Source of the DNA: JAIXWP01 sp964428835
Lineage (GTDB): Bacteria > Bacteroidota > Bacteroidia > Flavobacteriales_D > Sanyastnellaceae
Length of the DNA stretch: 64,000 bases
NCBI GenBank assembly: GCA_964428835.1
Contig: CAYRZQ010000003.1
Location: 1-64,000 of the forward strand
Direction of reading: 5' to 3'
The translations under genes and the position numbers were made by a program. The first letter of the stretch is position 1. Each line of letters opens with the position of its first letter. Under the pieces are notes generated by a model. It had not been told where the DNA came from and did no database searches. It saw nothing but the letters and a program-made list of their open reading frames with translations. This document shows, piece after piece, positions 9,279 through 17,648 of the stretch.

Positions 9279-10694
9279 TTATTTCTGCGACTTGAGTAAG
9301 CCAATTTTTTCGGCTTCCGCCATCATAAAGTCAAATGCCTCTTGGTATTCATTGTGAATCACGCCATCAAGAATGGCATCTTTAATAGCATTTTTTATGA
9401 TTCCAACCTCTCTGCCAGGGGCAATTCCGAAGGTATTCATGATCATTTCACCCGTGATTGGAGGCTGAAAATTTCGAATATGGTCCTTCTTTTCAACTTC
9501 GATGAGCTTTTCTTTTACTACCTCATAATTGCGGAGATAGCGTTTCACTTTAGCCTCATTTTTTGAAGTAATATCCGCTTTGCAAAGTAGCATCAGATCA
9601 TCCACATCATCACCAGCCTCAAACAGCAAGCGGCGGATTGCACTATCAGAAATTTCCTCTTTGGTGAGTGCAATAGGGCGCAGGTGCAATTGTACCATCT
9701 TTTGCACGTACTTCATGTGATGATCCAAGGGCAACTTAAGACGTTGAAAGATTTTAGGTACCATTCGCGCCCCCAGATCTTCATGACCGTGAAATGTCCA
9801 GCCAATGCCTGGTTCAAAACGCTTGGTCGGAGGCTTCGCGATGTCATGCAGTATTGCCGACCAGCGCAACCACAGGTTATCGCTGGTTTCACAAAGATTA
9901 TCCAACACTTGAAGGGTATGATAAAAATTATCTTTATGACTCAACCCATTCCTGGTTTCAGTGCCGTGAAGTTTTACCATTTCTGGGAAAAACTGATGCA
10001 ATAGTCCGGTATCGAATAGAATTTTAAATCCCTTGCTGGGCTTAGGCGTCGCAATGATTTTATTCAACTCCGTCATGATACGCTCCACACTCACAATCTT
10101 TAGACGTTCTGCATTGCGAGCAAGCGCGTCATAACTTTCCTTATCAATATTAAAATTGAGCTGTGTAGCAAAACGCACTGCACGCATCATTCTCAAAGGG
10201 TCATCACTAAAGGTGATATCTGGATCAAGTGGTGTTCGAATAATCTTGTTTTCTAAATCGAAAACACCATTGAATGGGTCAATTAAGTCACCAAAAGAAT
10301 CGGCTTGCAAGCTGATGGCCATCGCATTGATAGTAAAGTCCCGTCGGTTTTGATCATCGGTCAATGTACCGGGAATCACATCAGGTTTTCTTGAGTCTTG
10401 ATTGTATGATTCTTTGCGAGCTCCAACAAATTCAAGATCGAAGTCTGCAAAACGAAATTGAGCTGTACCGAAATTCTTAAAGACATTTACCTTTTTGACT
10501 CCAAGGTGTTTTGCCACTTGTTGCGCAAGCAAAATTCCATCACCATTAGTAACAAAATCATAGTCTTTATTCGGACGCTTCAATAGGATGTCGCGCACCA
10601 TACCTCCAATAGCGTAAACCTCTACATTAATTTCTGCAGCGGCTTTTCCAATGGTTTTAAATAATTGGGAGCGTATGTGTGACTTGAGATTCAA
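9279..10694 (-). CDS. cca: CCA tRNA nucleotidyltransferase with HD domain
   Basis: 471 aa. The class II nucleotidyltransferase head is clear: GGMVRDILLKRPNKDYDFV near residue 31, DLEFVGARKESY, and NRRDFTINAMAISL. A poly(A)-polymerase-type RNA-binding region (ITFSDDPLRMMRAVRFA) and an HD phosphohydrolase domain (LHDIAKPPTKRF ... FHGHEDLGA) follow. The enzyme adds or repairs the 3' CCA of tRNA; the HD domain is typical of the family in this phylum. No ATG lies before the catalytic GG motif, so the start is taken as TTG at 10694, 17 bases downstream of a TACCTTTG -7 element. The gene lies between CotH and UnbV genes with no functional link to either. Confidence 0.92.
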   Translation of the reverse strand: MNLKSHIRSQLFKTIGKAAAEINVEVYAIGGMVRDILLKRPNKDYDFVTNGDGILLAQQVAKHLGVKKVNVFKNFGTAQFRFADFDLEFVGARKESYNQDSRKPDVIPGTLTDDQNRRDFTINAMAISLQADSFGDLIDPFNGVFDLENKIIRTPLDPDITFSDDPLRMMRAVRFATQLNFNIDKESYDALARNAERLKIVSVERIMTELNKIIATPKPSKGFKILFDTGLLHQFFPEMVKLHGTETRNGLSHKDNFYHTLQVLDNLCETSDNLWLRWSAILHDIAKPPTKRFEPGIGWTFHGHEDLGARMVPKIFQRLKLPLDHHMKYVQKMVQLHLRPIALTKEEISDSAIRRLLFEAGDDVDDLMLLCKADITSKNEAKVKRYLRNYEVVKEKLIEVEKKDHIRNFQPPITGEMIMNTFGIAPGREVGIIKNAIKDAILDGVIHNEYQEAFDFMMAEAEKIGLLKSQK

Positions 10695-10710
10695 AATACA
10701 AAATGAGCGG

Positions 10711-10718
10711 CAAAGGTA
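10711..10718 (-). promoter_or_regulatory. -7 element TACCTTTG upstream of cca
   Basis: Read on the minus strand, TACCTTTG fits TAnnTTTG. The predicted transcription start, near 10704, leaves a leader of about ten bases before the TTG start. It supports independent transcription of cca from the CotH gene upstream. Confidence 0.5.
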
Positions 10719-10750
10719 ACTTTAGAGCGGCTATTAAGAAAACCTTTTTT

Positions 10751-12988
10751 CTAATGCTGTATGCTTATTCGATAGAATTGATTGTCCAGACGCAAAATGT
10801 AGATGCCTGTTGGAAAATCCGCCACATCCATTGATTCAGAGTTTATTTGCTCCAAAACCAACCTGCCCTCGGGAGAGTAAAGTTGTGCTCTGCCCGCGGG
10901 TTGCGTGAAATAGACCAGAGAATTGGATGGATTGGGATATACAATAATTTCAGATTCCTCTGATTCTTGGACATTAACTACGCCATTTGGCGCCAGTGGA
11001 GTAGAGTAGGCGAATTCGATAAAACTGGAGCTCGACTCTGTTACTCTTCCAAAACTAAAATCAGCTGGAATGTCTGGATATGCCACCCCGTCAACGATAC
11101 GTGGCGCTCCGAGTTCATAGCGGATAAGCCAAATTGTTTCTCCATTATCAGAAAGTCTAAAGTTGAGATGAGCATTGCCCTGCTCCGGCTGATCATCGGC
11201 CCATAAAAGTCTAAACGTGCCTGCCTGAGCGATAACGGGAGGCAAAGCGCGTTTATTCCAGTTACCAAACTCATCGGTAATAAACATATTAGACATGTTT
11301 ACATTTGATGGCCCAAGGTTGTGCAACTCAATCCAATCGTCGAAATCGCCCGCTTCATCGGCCAGCGTAGATGTATTTTGACTCATTACTTCATTAATCT
11401 GAAGAGGAAGCGGGGAGGGGCTCAACCAGATAACTTTTTCACCTGTGCAAGGGAATAGGTTTTCGGATACAAAAACTTGATACGAAATCTTGCCTGCATT
11501 TGCCCCGTCGATATATGCATGGAAAACTTGATCATTCGCGGCATCATCTGGGAAATTACCATCATCTGTCATGGTGATTTCTTGGATCGCTCCATCATCT
11601 AATCGGTAGCGGAGTTGCGGTGTGTCATTTCCATTATAAAAACATCTAATTATCGGAATATTAGGTTCGGGACCATTATCTGTTATCGCCACCGCCGCGA
11701 AATTTGATTCAAACGAATCCAATTGTTCTAGAGCTGAAATTCGTCTCTGATTAAAAAAATCCAGTAGCCCAAAACTCACATGGCCGCCCCATGCTGTCGT
11801 ATGGGAGTTAGAAAAACTTTCAGCTGTGAATCCATAGTCCAAAGGAAAATATGGATCATTTGGAATTTCAGCGATTAGTAAGTTTTGGTAATAAGAAATT
11901 TTGTCGGACAGCCAATTATCGTTGAAAAATCTGGTGAGAACATCATCAATGGCTTGTGAAAATTGATCTCGCCAAAACGGATTTTCCATTATGACATCAT
12001 ATAACAATCGATTTTCACCTGAAGGTGGGAAATTGTAAATGTTGCGTTGCGTCCAGTCCTGACCTACCCAGTCAATACCCAGGGTGTTGTCCATGTCATA
12101 AGGTATCCAACAAATTTGATTGGTGATTTCGTTGTGGTAGAGATAAAAATTATTTTTGTTATAGACGTATGCATCCCAATGTCCTTGAAGAATTTCCAGC
12201 GCTAAGTATTTGACATACGAGTGTAGGTCAAAGTGTTCCAGTATTTCGCATTCAACCCCAGATTCATCTGCATTATGGAGCGCTGAAATAAATTGTGCCA
12301 GATCACCATAATTGTCCTGCCATAGATTGGTTTTAAGTTCATAAGGTCTTCTACCAAAAACTTCTTGTTGGTAGGTCGTAGGATTGGTACCTAAGTAATT
12401 CAAATCAGCAGGGTATAAGCATTTATACAAGTTTCCATCGCCTTGTTCGTCAAAGTATTTTGCAGCGAATTCCTCATCGATATGTTCTGTATTTAGATAA
12501 ATGCCGCGGTATTCGTCATTGATATAAAGTTTTGTGTAGGCCATTCGAGAAGCAGGTAGTCCCATTTCTCTATACATATCGCTGCAAAGCTTTGCACGCA
12601 TGAGGCTAACGTCGTTATGATTACCGTTGAGATTAACCTTTTCCAACCCACGCCATTTTCTGGGCTCAAAACTATTGATGGATACTTTGAACGACTTTTT
12701 TGCGGCTAAGCGGCTTGTGTTTCCCCTCAGACGAAAACCGACATTATACACAGTGTCCGAGATCAGAGAATTTTGGAAAATGAAAGTAGCGGGGTATTCA
12801 TGATCGCTGAATAGGTTTTCCTCTAATAGCATGATTTCCAGGCTATCCGGGTCAACTTCTATTTTGACAATGGAAATTTCATCTTGTAGAAAAACTTCAC
12901 CATAAGGGGGTGTATTATATTGAGCGACAGACTCTTGAGAAATAAAGAATAAACAGGATATACAACAAAAAATGACTTCCTTCTTCAA
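10751..12988 (-). CDS. CotH-kinase/lamin-tail protein, T9SS type A cargo
   Basis: 745 aa with a signal peptide ending SVAQ. Residues ~45-370 resemble the CotH kinase family (FRLRGNTSRLAAKKSFKVSIN, LNGNHNDVSLMRAKLCSDMYREMG, YRGIYLNTEHIDEEFAAKYF). Residues ~530-650 form a lamin-tail domain (LQINEVMSQNTSTLADEAGDF with DWIELHNLG). The last ~70 residues are a type A sorting domain (YPNPSNSLVYFTQPAG). CotH proteins of spore coats are protein kinases; secreted Bacteroidota versions are less understood, so kinase activity is only possible. The start is TTG at 12988, with a full AGGAGG five bases upstream, a rarity in this phylum and the reason for choosing this start. Confidence 0.88.
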   Translation of the reverse strand: MKKEVIFCCISCLFFISQESVAQYNTPPYGEVFLQDEISIVKIEVDPDSLEIMLLEENLFSDHEYPATFIFQNSLISDTVYNVGFRLRGNTSRLAAKKSFKVSINSFEPRKWRGLEKVNLNGNHNDVSLMRAKLCSDMYREMGLPASRMAYTKLYINDEYRGIYLNTEHIDEEFAAKYFDEQGDGNLYKCLYPADLNYLGTNPTTYQQEVFGRRPYELKTNLWQDNYGDLAQFISALHNADESGVECEILEHFDLHSYVKYLALEILQGHWDAYVYNKNNFYLYHNEITNQICWIPYDMDNTLGIDWVGQDWTQRNIYNFPPSGENRLLYDVIMENPFWRDQFSQAIDDVLTRFFNDNWLSDKISYYQNLLIAEIPNDPYFPLDYGFTAESFSNSHTTAWGGHVSFGLLDFFNQRRISALEQLDSFESNFAAVAITDNGPEPNIPIIRCFYNGNDTPQLRYRLDDGAIQEITMTDDGNFPDDAANDQVFHAYIDGANAGKISYQVFVSENLFPCTGEKVIWLSPSPLPLQINEVMSQNTSTLADEAGDFDDWIELHNLGPSNVNMSNMFITDEFGNWNKRALPPVIAQAGTFRLLWADDQPEQGNAHLNFRLSDNGETIWLIRYELGAPRIVDGVAYPDIPADFSFGRVTESSSSFIEFAYSTPLAPNGVVNVQESEESEIIVYPNPSNSLVYFTQPAGRAQLYSPEGRLVLEQINSESMDVADFPTGIYILRLDNQFYRISIQH

Positions 12989-12993
12989 ATTAA

Positions 12994-12999
12994 CCTCCT
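12994..12999 (-). promoter_or_regulatory. Canonical Shine-Dalgarno AGGAGG before the CotH gene
   Basis: AGGAGG on the minus strand is separated by 5 bases from the TTG start at 12988. It decides the start codon, since no ATG is available in frame near the signal peptide. Most starts in this window lack such a site. Confidence 0.6.
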
Positions 13000-13164
13000 A
13001 CTAACAATGGAAAGGTAAATGTATGAAAAAGGTCAACCAAACGAAAAAATTACTGTCAGCTAAGCAACTTATAATGAATTTTTATCATCAACATAAAGTA
13101 AATGACAAAGAAGACCATTTCTTTATTTTCTTTGCTGTTTGCAATAAAAAAAGAACCAAACCAA

Positions 13165-13527
13165 ATGAAGAAATTATTCATCGTGCTTTTTTCTGCACTC
13201 TCTTTATCGATGAGCGCCCAACACGTGGCGACGTTAGATGGCGCTGTAGGATTGAATTCATCTAAAGACCGAGTGGTTTTGAAGATGAAACTTGACACTG
13301 AATTGACGGAGTCTGAAAAGTCCGAGATTTTAAAATGGTCAGCCGCGAACGCTCAGTTTTTAACAGTTGAGGTTGGTGATAAGTCTTTTACTATTTTCAC
13401 CTTGGCTGAAAAGTGGGATCGCAATGTAATTTACAAGGCATTCTATATGATGAACATCGAAAAAGTAATTGGTGCTGAGGGTAAAACGATCAGTATCGAC
13501 GAGTTTGTCAACTCTATTAATCTCTAA
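13165..13527 (+). CDS. Small exported protein of unknown function
   Basis: About 120 aa from the ATG at 13165, chosen because it opens a clean signal peptide (MKKLFIVLFSALSLSMSAQ); an ATG at 13102 adds 21 residues before the signal and is unlikely. The mature ~100 residues show no family I recognise: mostly charged, with the Trp-containing segments EILKWSAANAQF and AEKWDRNVIYKAFYMMN. It ends 8 bases before the 1340-aa T9SS protein gene and is probably cotranscribed with it. This suggests an accessory role for that surface protein, which is inference only. Confidence 0.7.
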   Translation: MKKLFIVLFSALSLSMSAQHVATLDGAVGLNSSKDRVVLKMKLDTELTESEKSEILKWSAANAQFLTVEVGDKSFTIFTLAEKWDRNVIYKAFYMMNIEKVIGAEGKTISIDEFVNSINL

Positions 13528-13535
13528 GAAATCCA

Positions 13536-16500
13536 ATGAAGAAAATAGTTTTGCTTTTTGCAGCGACAATTGCTGCACTGGGAAGCTTTGCACAAATCAC
13601 TGCCAACGGCTTTTCAAGCCGATCGCTCACTGCATATACGAATGGTGCTACTAATGATAGTATTTATTTCTATTGCGCTGGTGAGCTCGGTTCTTTGACG
13701 GCCACACCTTCTGGAGGTGTTGGTCCTTATGATTTCACTTGGCAACAGTATAGTACAGGAACAAATTCTTACGTGCCTTACTTGGTTCAAAATGACTTGA
13801 ACGTTGCTACCGTAAATAATCTTCCGGCAGGAGGGTATCGCGTGTCAATTGCTGATGCGAATGGGAACATTGTGGGTTGCGATCGTGCTTGGATTTCTCA
13901 GGTACTTACGAATCCAAGTGTAAACGTGGATCCGATCCCTGGTGGATGTGGAGCTGTAAACTTGAATGGGCAAGTTACCTATGCGACAGCAACGCCTTAT
14001 TATAATCCACCACCCGATCCAATGTTGATCAACGCGAACACACAAATTACAGTTTGTTTCTCGGGAAATCACACGTTCGTTTCGGATATTTATTTTTTGA
14101 TGGTAGGCCCCCCTTCATGCGGTAGCCCAGTTATTCAACTTTCCCCAAATCCTGCTGAGTTGAGTAACTGCAATGGTGGCGATAATTTTAATAACTTGTG
14201 TTTTACTAATGTTCAATCTTTTCCAAATTTCAATATGTGTGGAGCTCCCACGCCATTGACTGGCACTTATGACTCATACGGAGCGGCGAATACACCGATA
14301 AACTGGGCAGCTTTGAATGGTTGTAATGCTGCCGCAGGAGGTTGGGTTGCGAGAATTGATGATTGCATAGGCGTAGATTCTGGTGCACTTACCAATGCTA
14401 CAATTACATTTATCGGTCAAGACGCGTGTGGTCAAAATCAAACAATCACATATACTACCGCGCCAAACTTTAATGCAACAATTAATGACTCCCCAGGTGG
14501 AGGTAATTGCACACAAACGCCATTTAATGTTCCAGTAAACTCGGCTCCAATAGCCTACCAAAATGGCTATCAGTGGTCGGCCAATCCTTCGGTAACCATT
14601 CCAAATGCGACCTCTTCATTAACTCCGACAGTTAACCCAGGTCCAACGCAAAATACAACCTTCACTCTAACAATCACCGGTAATGGTCCTGGAGCAGCCT
14701 GCGGCGGCACTATTTCTGACAGTGAATTAAGAGAGTATGTTGTACCAGCAACTCCAGTTATTAATCCAGTTCAGCCTTCCTATTGTGTGGGAGCACCGAT
14801 ATTCAATCTCACCGCTTCTCCTTCTGGAGGAACATGGTCTGGTCCTGGTATTGTGAATCCTATCACAGGTGCTTTCAACTCGAATAACGCCGGCGGCCCT
14901 GGTTTAAAGACAATAGTATATACCATCAGCTTAGGCGGTTGTGTAATCACCACAAGTGTTCAAATCAACTTATTGCCAAGTGCCAACGCGACCATTACCA
15001 ATCCGGGCCCTGTTTGTTTAACAGCCGCGCCATTCCAACTAACCGCTGCGACAGCTGGCGGAACTTGGAGCGGAACGGGTATCATAGACGCCGCAACAGG
15101 TCTCTTTGACCCAAGCGTGGCTGGAGTGGGCACCACAACGATCACTTATACTATTCCAAACGCATGTAATGGAACAGCAACCGCTCAGATTGTTGTTCTA
15201 CCTGGAGGTGTTGCAAATATTACCAATCCTGGAGTTTTATGTACGAGTCAAGGAGCGGTTATTTTACAAGGCACACCAAGCGGCGGTACATGGTCAGGAA
15301 CGGGAATCGTAAGCGCTGTCACGGGAGCCTTCAACCCTGGTGTATCGGGCGTTGGAACTTTCCTCGTTACATATACTGTTAACAATTGCGTGGCTCCTGC
15401 CACTACAGAAATAACTGTTGTTGAATTTACAGAGGAGTCAACGATTACGAATCCTGGGGTTCTTTGTTCTGGACAGGGAATAGTCACCCTCGTTTCTTCA
15501 CCTACTGGTGGTTTGTGGTCAGGACCGGGTATCGTCAATGCCAATACCGGTGCTTTCGACCCTGCCGTAGCTGGCGTAGGTACGGTTGAAGTAACATACG
15601 CTGCGAATGCATGCAGCACACCATCCTCGACAAGCATCACAATAATTGAGTCGGTGGCCATAGAGCTTTCACCTGTTGCCCCAGTTTGTGTTGATGCAGT
15701 TCCATTTGATCTCGTATCGAATACTCCTGGCGGAACTTGGAGCGGCACTGGAATCACGGATCAAACTTTAGGAATATTCGATCCGAGTGTTGCAGGTATT
15801 GGGGAATTTACAATTACCTATACCATTCCAAATACTTGTGATGGAACTGAAACCATCTCTATCGAAGTAATTCCTTCATTTGAATTGAGTATCACAAATC
15901 CTGGATCGCAGTGCGTTACAGCTCCAGCGTTTAACCTCGTTGCCTCTCCAACCGGAGGTGTATGGTCTGGTAATGGTATCGTTGATGCTGCTACAGGATT
16001 GTTTGACGTAAGCGTTGCTGGCGTAGGAACTGCGGAAGTGACTTACGAGGTACCAAACTCTTGTTCGACTCCTGTATCAGTTACATTTGTAATTACAGAG
16101 TTTATTGACGCAACAATTGCGGAAGTGAATCCGATTTGTGAAACTGCTGAGCCAATACAATTGACATCAGCTGCTCTGGGTGGTACATGGGCAGGTAATG
16201 GTGTAGATTTCTTTGGTCTTTTTGACCCATCAGTTGCTGGCCCAGGAAGCACCACGATCACTTACACTGTGAACGATGTGTGTGTAGGTCAAGATCAAGT
16301 AACGATTCAAGTTGTAGCAGAACCAGAAGTTGTATTCAGCATACCATCGGAAATTTGTTTGAATCAAGTACCGGTTGTGTTGCAAGCCACACCTATCGGC
16401 GGTTCTTGGTCGGGAGATGGAGTTCTATTTGTAGCATTTGATCCAGCAGTTGCTGGAGTGGGCCCTCATCAGATAAGCTATTCGCTTACAGGTATTTGTA

Positions 16501-17558
16501 CATTGACAGAAGAATTTACAATAACAGTGAATCCACTGCCAGTGGTTCAAGCTAGCGCCAATCAAGCAATCTGCGCTGGAGCGACTACAACTATTTCCGC
16601 TACTGGAGCGGCTACGTATCAGTGGTCCCCAAGTGGTTCGAATCCGAATTCAGCTTTCAACAATGTAGCACCAAACACCACAACAACCTATACCGTAACA
16701 GGTACATCTGCTGATGGTTGTCAAGGAACTGATCAAGTAGTGGTGACCGTTAATCAGTTGCCAAATGTTGTTGCAAGTGCTGCTAGTTCTGCGATCTGTG
16801 AAGAAGAGTCTGTGCAATTAACTGCAACAGGGCTTGTGCAGTATTTGTGGACACCCACTTCATTGTTAGACGATGCAAACATTGCTAGTCCTACCGCTTC
16901 TCCATTCTCTTCTGAAGTGTTTACAGTGAGTGGAGTAGATGCAAACGGATGCCAAGGCTCGGCTACAGTATCTGTAGATGTTATCCAATTGGATTTTGAA
17001 TTATCATCATTACCACCAAATCAATTGAACGCACAGAATGTGATTGAAGGTCAGTTGCCAGTAATTGTAGATTTCATTATTGATTCTAATGCTGACAACT
17101 TCATTTGGGATTTTGATGGTGATGAGACAGTGGATTTCACTACTACTGCAAACCAAGTTCAGCACACATTCTACGGTGAAGGTGGTAATGCTGGTTATGT
17201 AGTAGCAGATTTGGAAGGTTGTACAGATACAATTTTCTTCTCTGTTGTTGCATTCACAACTTCATTTATTGAGATTCCAAATGTGATCACTCCAAACGGA
17301 GATGGAAAGAATGACAGCTTTAGGGCCCTCGGAAATTTCATCGATACATTCCAATTGCAGATTTTCAACAGAAATGGAAATTTGATTGAGACACTAAATG
17401 ATCTTGATGAAGTTTGGGATTTTAGAGATTCGTATGATTCTTGGTCACCAAGAGGAGAGTTTAATGACGGAACATATATGTATTACTATGTTGCAAAAGG
17501 ATTGGATGGTCAAGAATTGAAAGGATCTGGAACCATAACAGTCATTGGGAATGAATAG
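13536..17558 (+). CDS. Giant Ig-repeat surface protein with T9SS type B (gliding-associated) C-terminus
   Basis: 1340 aa with a signal peptide (MKKIVLLFAATIAALGSFAQ). After a ~400-residue N-terminal region, about eight copies of a 75-80-residue Ig-like unit follow, each with GGTWSGxGI ... AxTGxFDPSVAGVGT ... YTV. Two units with ATYQWSPSG / VQYLWTPTS and a PKD-like stretch (FIWDFDGDETVDF) come next. The last ~95 residues (IPNVITPNGDGKNDSFRALG ... GTYMYYYVAKGLDG) are the CHU_C/gliding motility-associated type B sorting domain. Predicted to be secreted by T9SS; type B cargo includes SprB-like gliding adhesins, usually with a PorP/SprF partner, and none is encoded next to it. The terminator follows at 17578. 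Confidence 0.92.
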   Translation: MKKIVLLFAATIAALGSFAQITANGFSSRSLTAYTNGATNDSIYFYCAGELGSLTATPSGGVGPYDFTWQQYSTGTNSYVPYLVQNDLNVATVNNLPAGGYRVSIADANGNIVGCDRAWISQVLTNPSVNVDPIPGGCGAVNLNGQVTYATATPYYNPPPDPMLINANTQITVCFSGNHTFVSDIYFLMVGPPSCGSPVIQLSPNPAELSNCNGGDNFNNLCFTNVQSFPNFNMCGAPTPLTGTYDSYGAANTPINWAALNGCNAAAGGWVARIDDCIGVDSGALTNATITFIGQDACGQNQTITYTTAPNFNATINDSPGGGNCTQTPFNVPVNSAPIAYQNGYQWSANPSVTIPNATSSLTPTVNPGPTQNTTFTLTITGNGPGAACGGTISDSELREYVVPATPVINPVQPSYCVGAPIFNLTASPSGGTWSGPGIVNPITGAFNSNNAGGPGLKTIVYTISLGGCVITTSVQINLLPSANATITNPGPVCLTAAPFQLTAATAGGTWSGTGIIDAATGLFDPSVAGVGTTTITYTIPNACNGTATAQIVVLPGGVANITNPGVLCTSQGAVILQGTPSGGTWSGTGIVSAVTGAFNPGVSGVGTFLVTYTVNNCVAPATTEITVVEFTEESTITNPGVLCSGQGIVTLVSSPTGGLWSGPGIVNANTGAFDPAVAGVGTVEVTYAANACSTPSSTSITIIESVAIELSPVAPVCVDAVPFDLVSNTPGGTWSGTGITDQTLGIFDPSVAGIGEFTITYTIPNTCDGTETISIEVIPSFELSITNPGSQCVTAPAFNLVASPTGGVWSGNGIVDAATGLFDVSVAGVGTAEVTYEVPNSCSTPVSVTFVITEFIDATIAEVNPICETAEPIQLTSAALGGTWAGNGVDFFGLFDPSVAGPGSTTITYTVNDVCVGQDQVTIQVVAEPEVVFSIPSEICLNQVPVVLQATPIGGSWSGDGVLFVAFDPAVAGVGPHQISYSLTGICTLTEEFTITVNPLPVVQASANQAICAGATTTISATGAATYQWSPSGSNPNSAFNNVAPNTTTTYTVTGTSADGCQGTDQVVVTVNQLPNVVASAASSAICEEESVQLTATGLVQYLWTPTSLLDDANIASPTASPFSSEVFTVSGVDANGCQGSATVSVDVIQLDFELSSLPPNQLNAQNVIEGQLPVIVDFIIDSNADNFIWDFDGDETVDFTTTANQVQHTFYGEGGNAGYVVADLEGCTDTIFFSVVAFTTSFIEIPNVITPNGDGKNDSFRALGNFIDTFQLQIFNRNGNLIETLNDLDEVWDFRDSYDSWSPRGEFNDGTYMYYYVAKGLDGQELKGSGTITVIGNE

Positions 17559-17577
17559 TAATAGATGATATAAGATT

Positions 17578-17605
17578 AAAAAGCGGCCGATAGGCCGCTT
17601 TTTTT
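17578..17605 (+). terminator. Rho-independent terminator after the 1340-aa gene
   Basis: A perfect 8-bp stem AAGCGGCC / GGCCGCTT with loop GATA, extended by flanking A and T runs, ends in T residues. It lies about 20 bases after the stop codon. Confidence 0.92.
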
Positions 17606-17633
17606 ATATCCTAAATTTTTTCTTTTACAACCT

Positions 17634-17641
17634 TATCTTTG
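17634..17641 (+). promoter_or_regulatory. -7 element TATCTTTG upstream of the pseudouridine synthase gene
   Basis: TATCTTTG fits TAnnTTTG and ends 7 bases before the ATG at 17649, so the transcript would begin at or next to the start codon (leaderless or nearly so). Confidence 0.55.
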
Positions 17642-17648
17642 CGCCCGC

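Noticed and set aside
10751..17558. Genomic island carrying the surface-protein genes
   Set aside because: No integrase, transposase, tRNA or direct repeats flank the block, and cca lies next to it with similar base composition.
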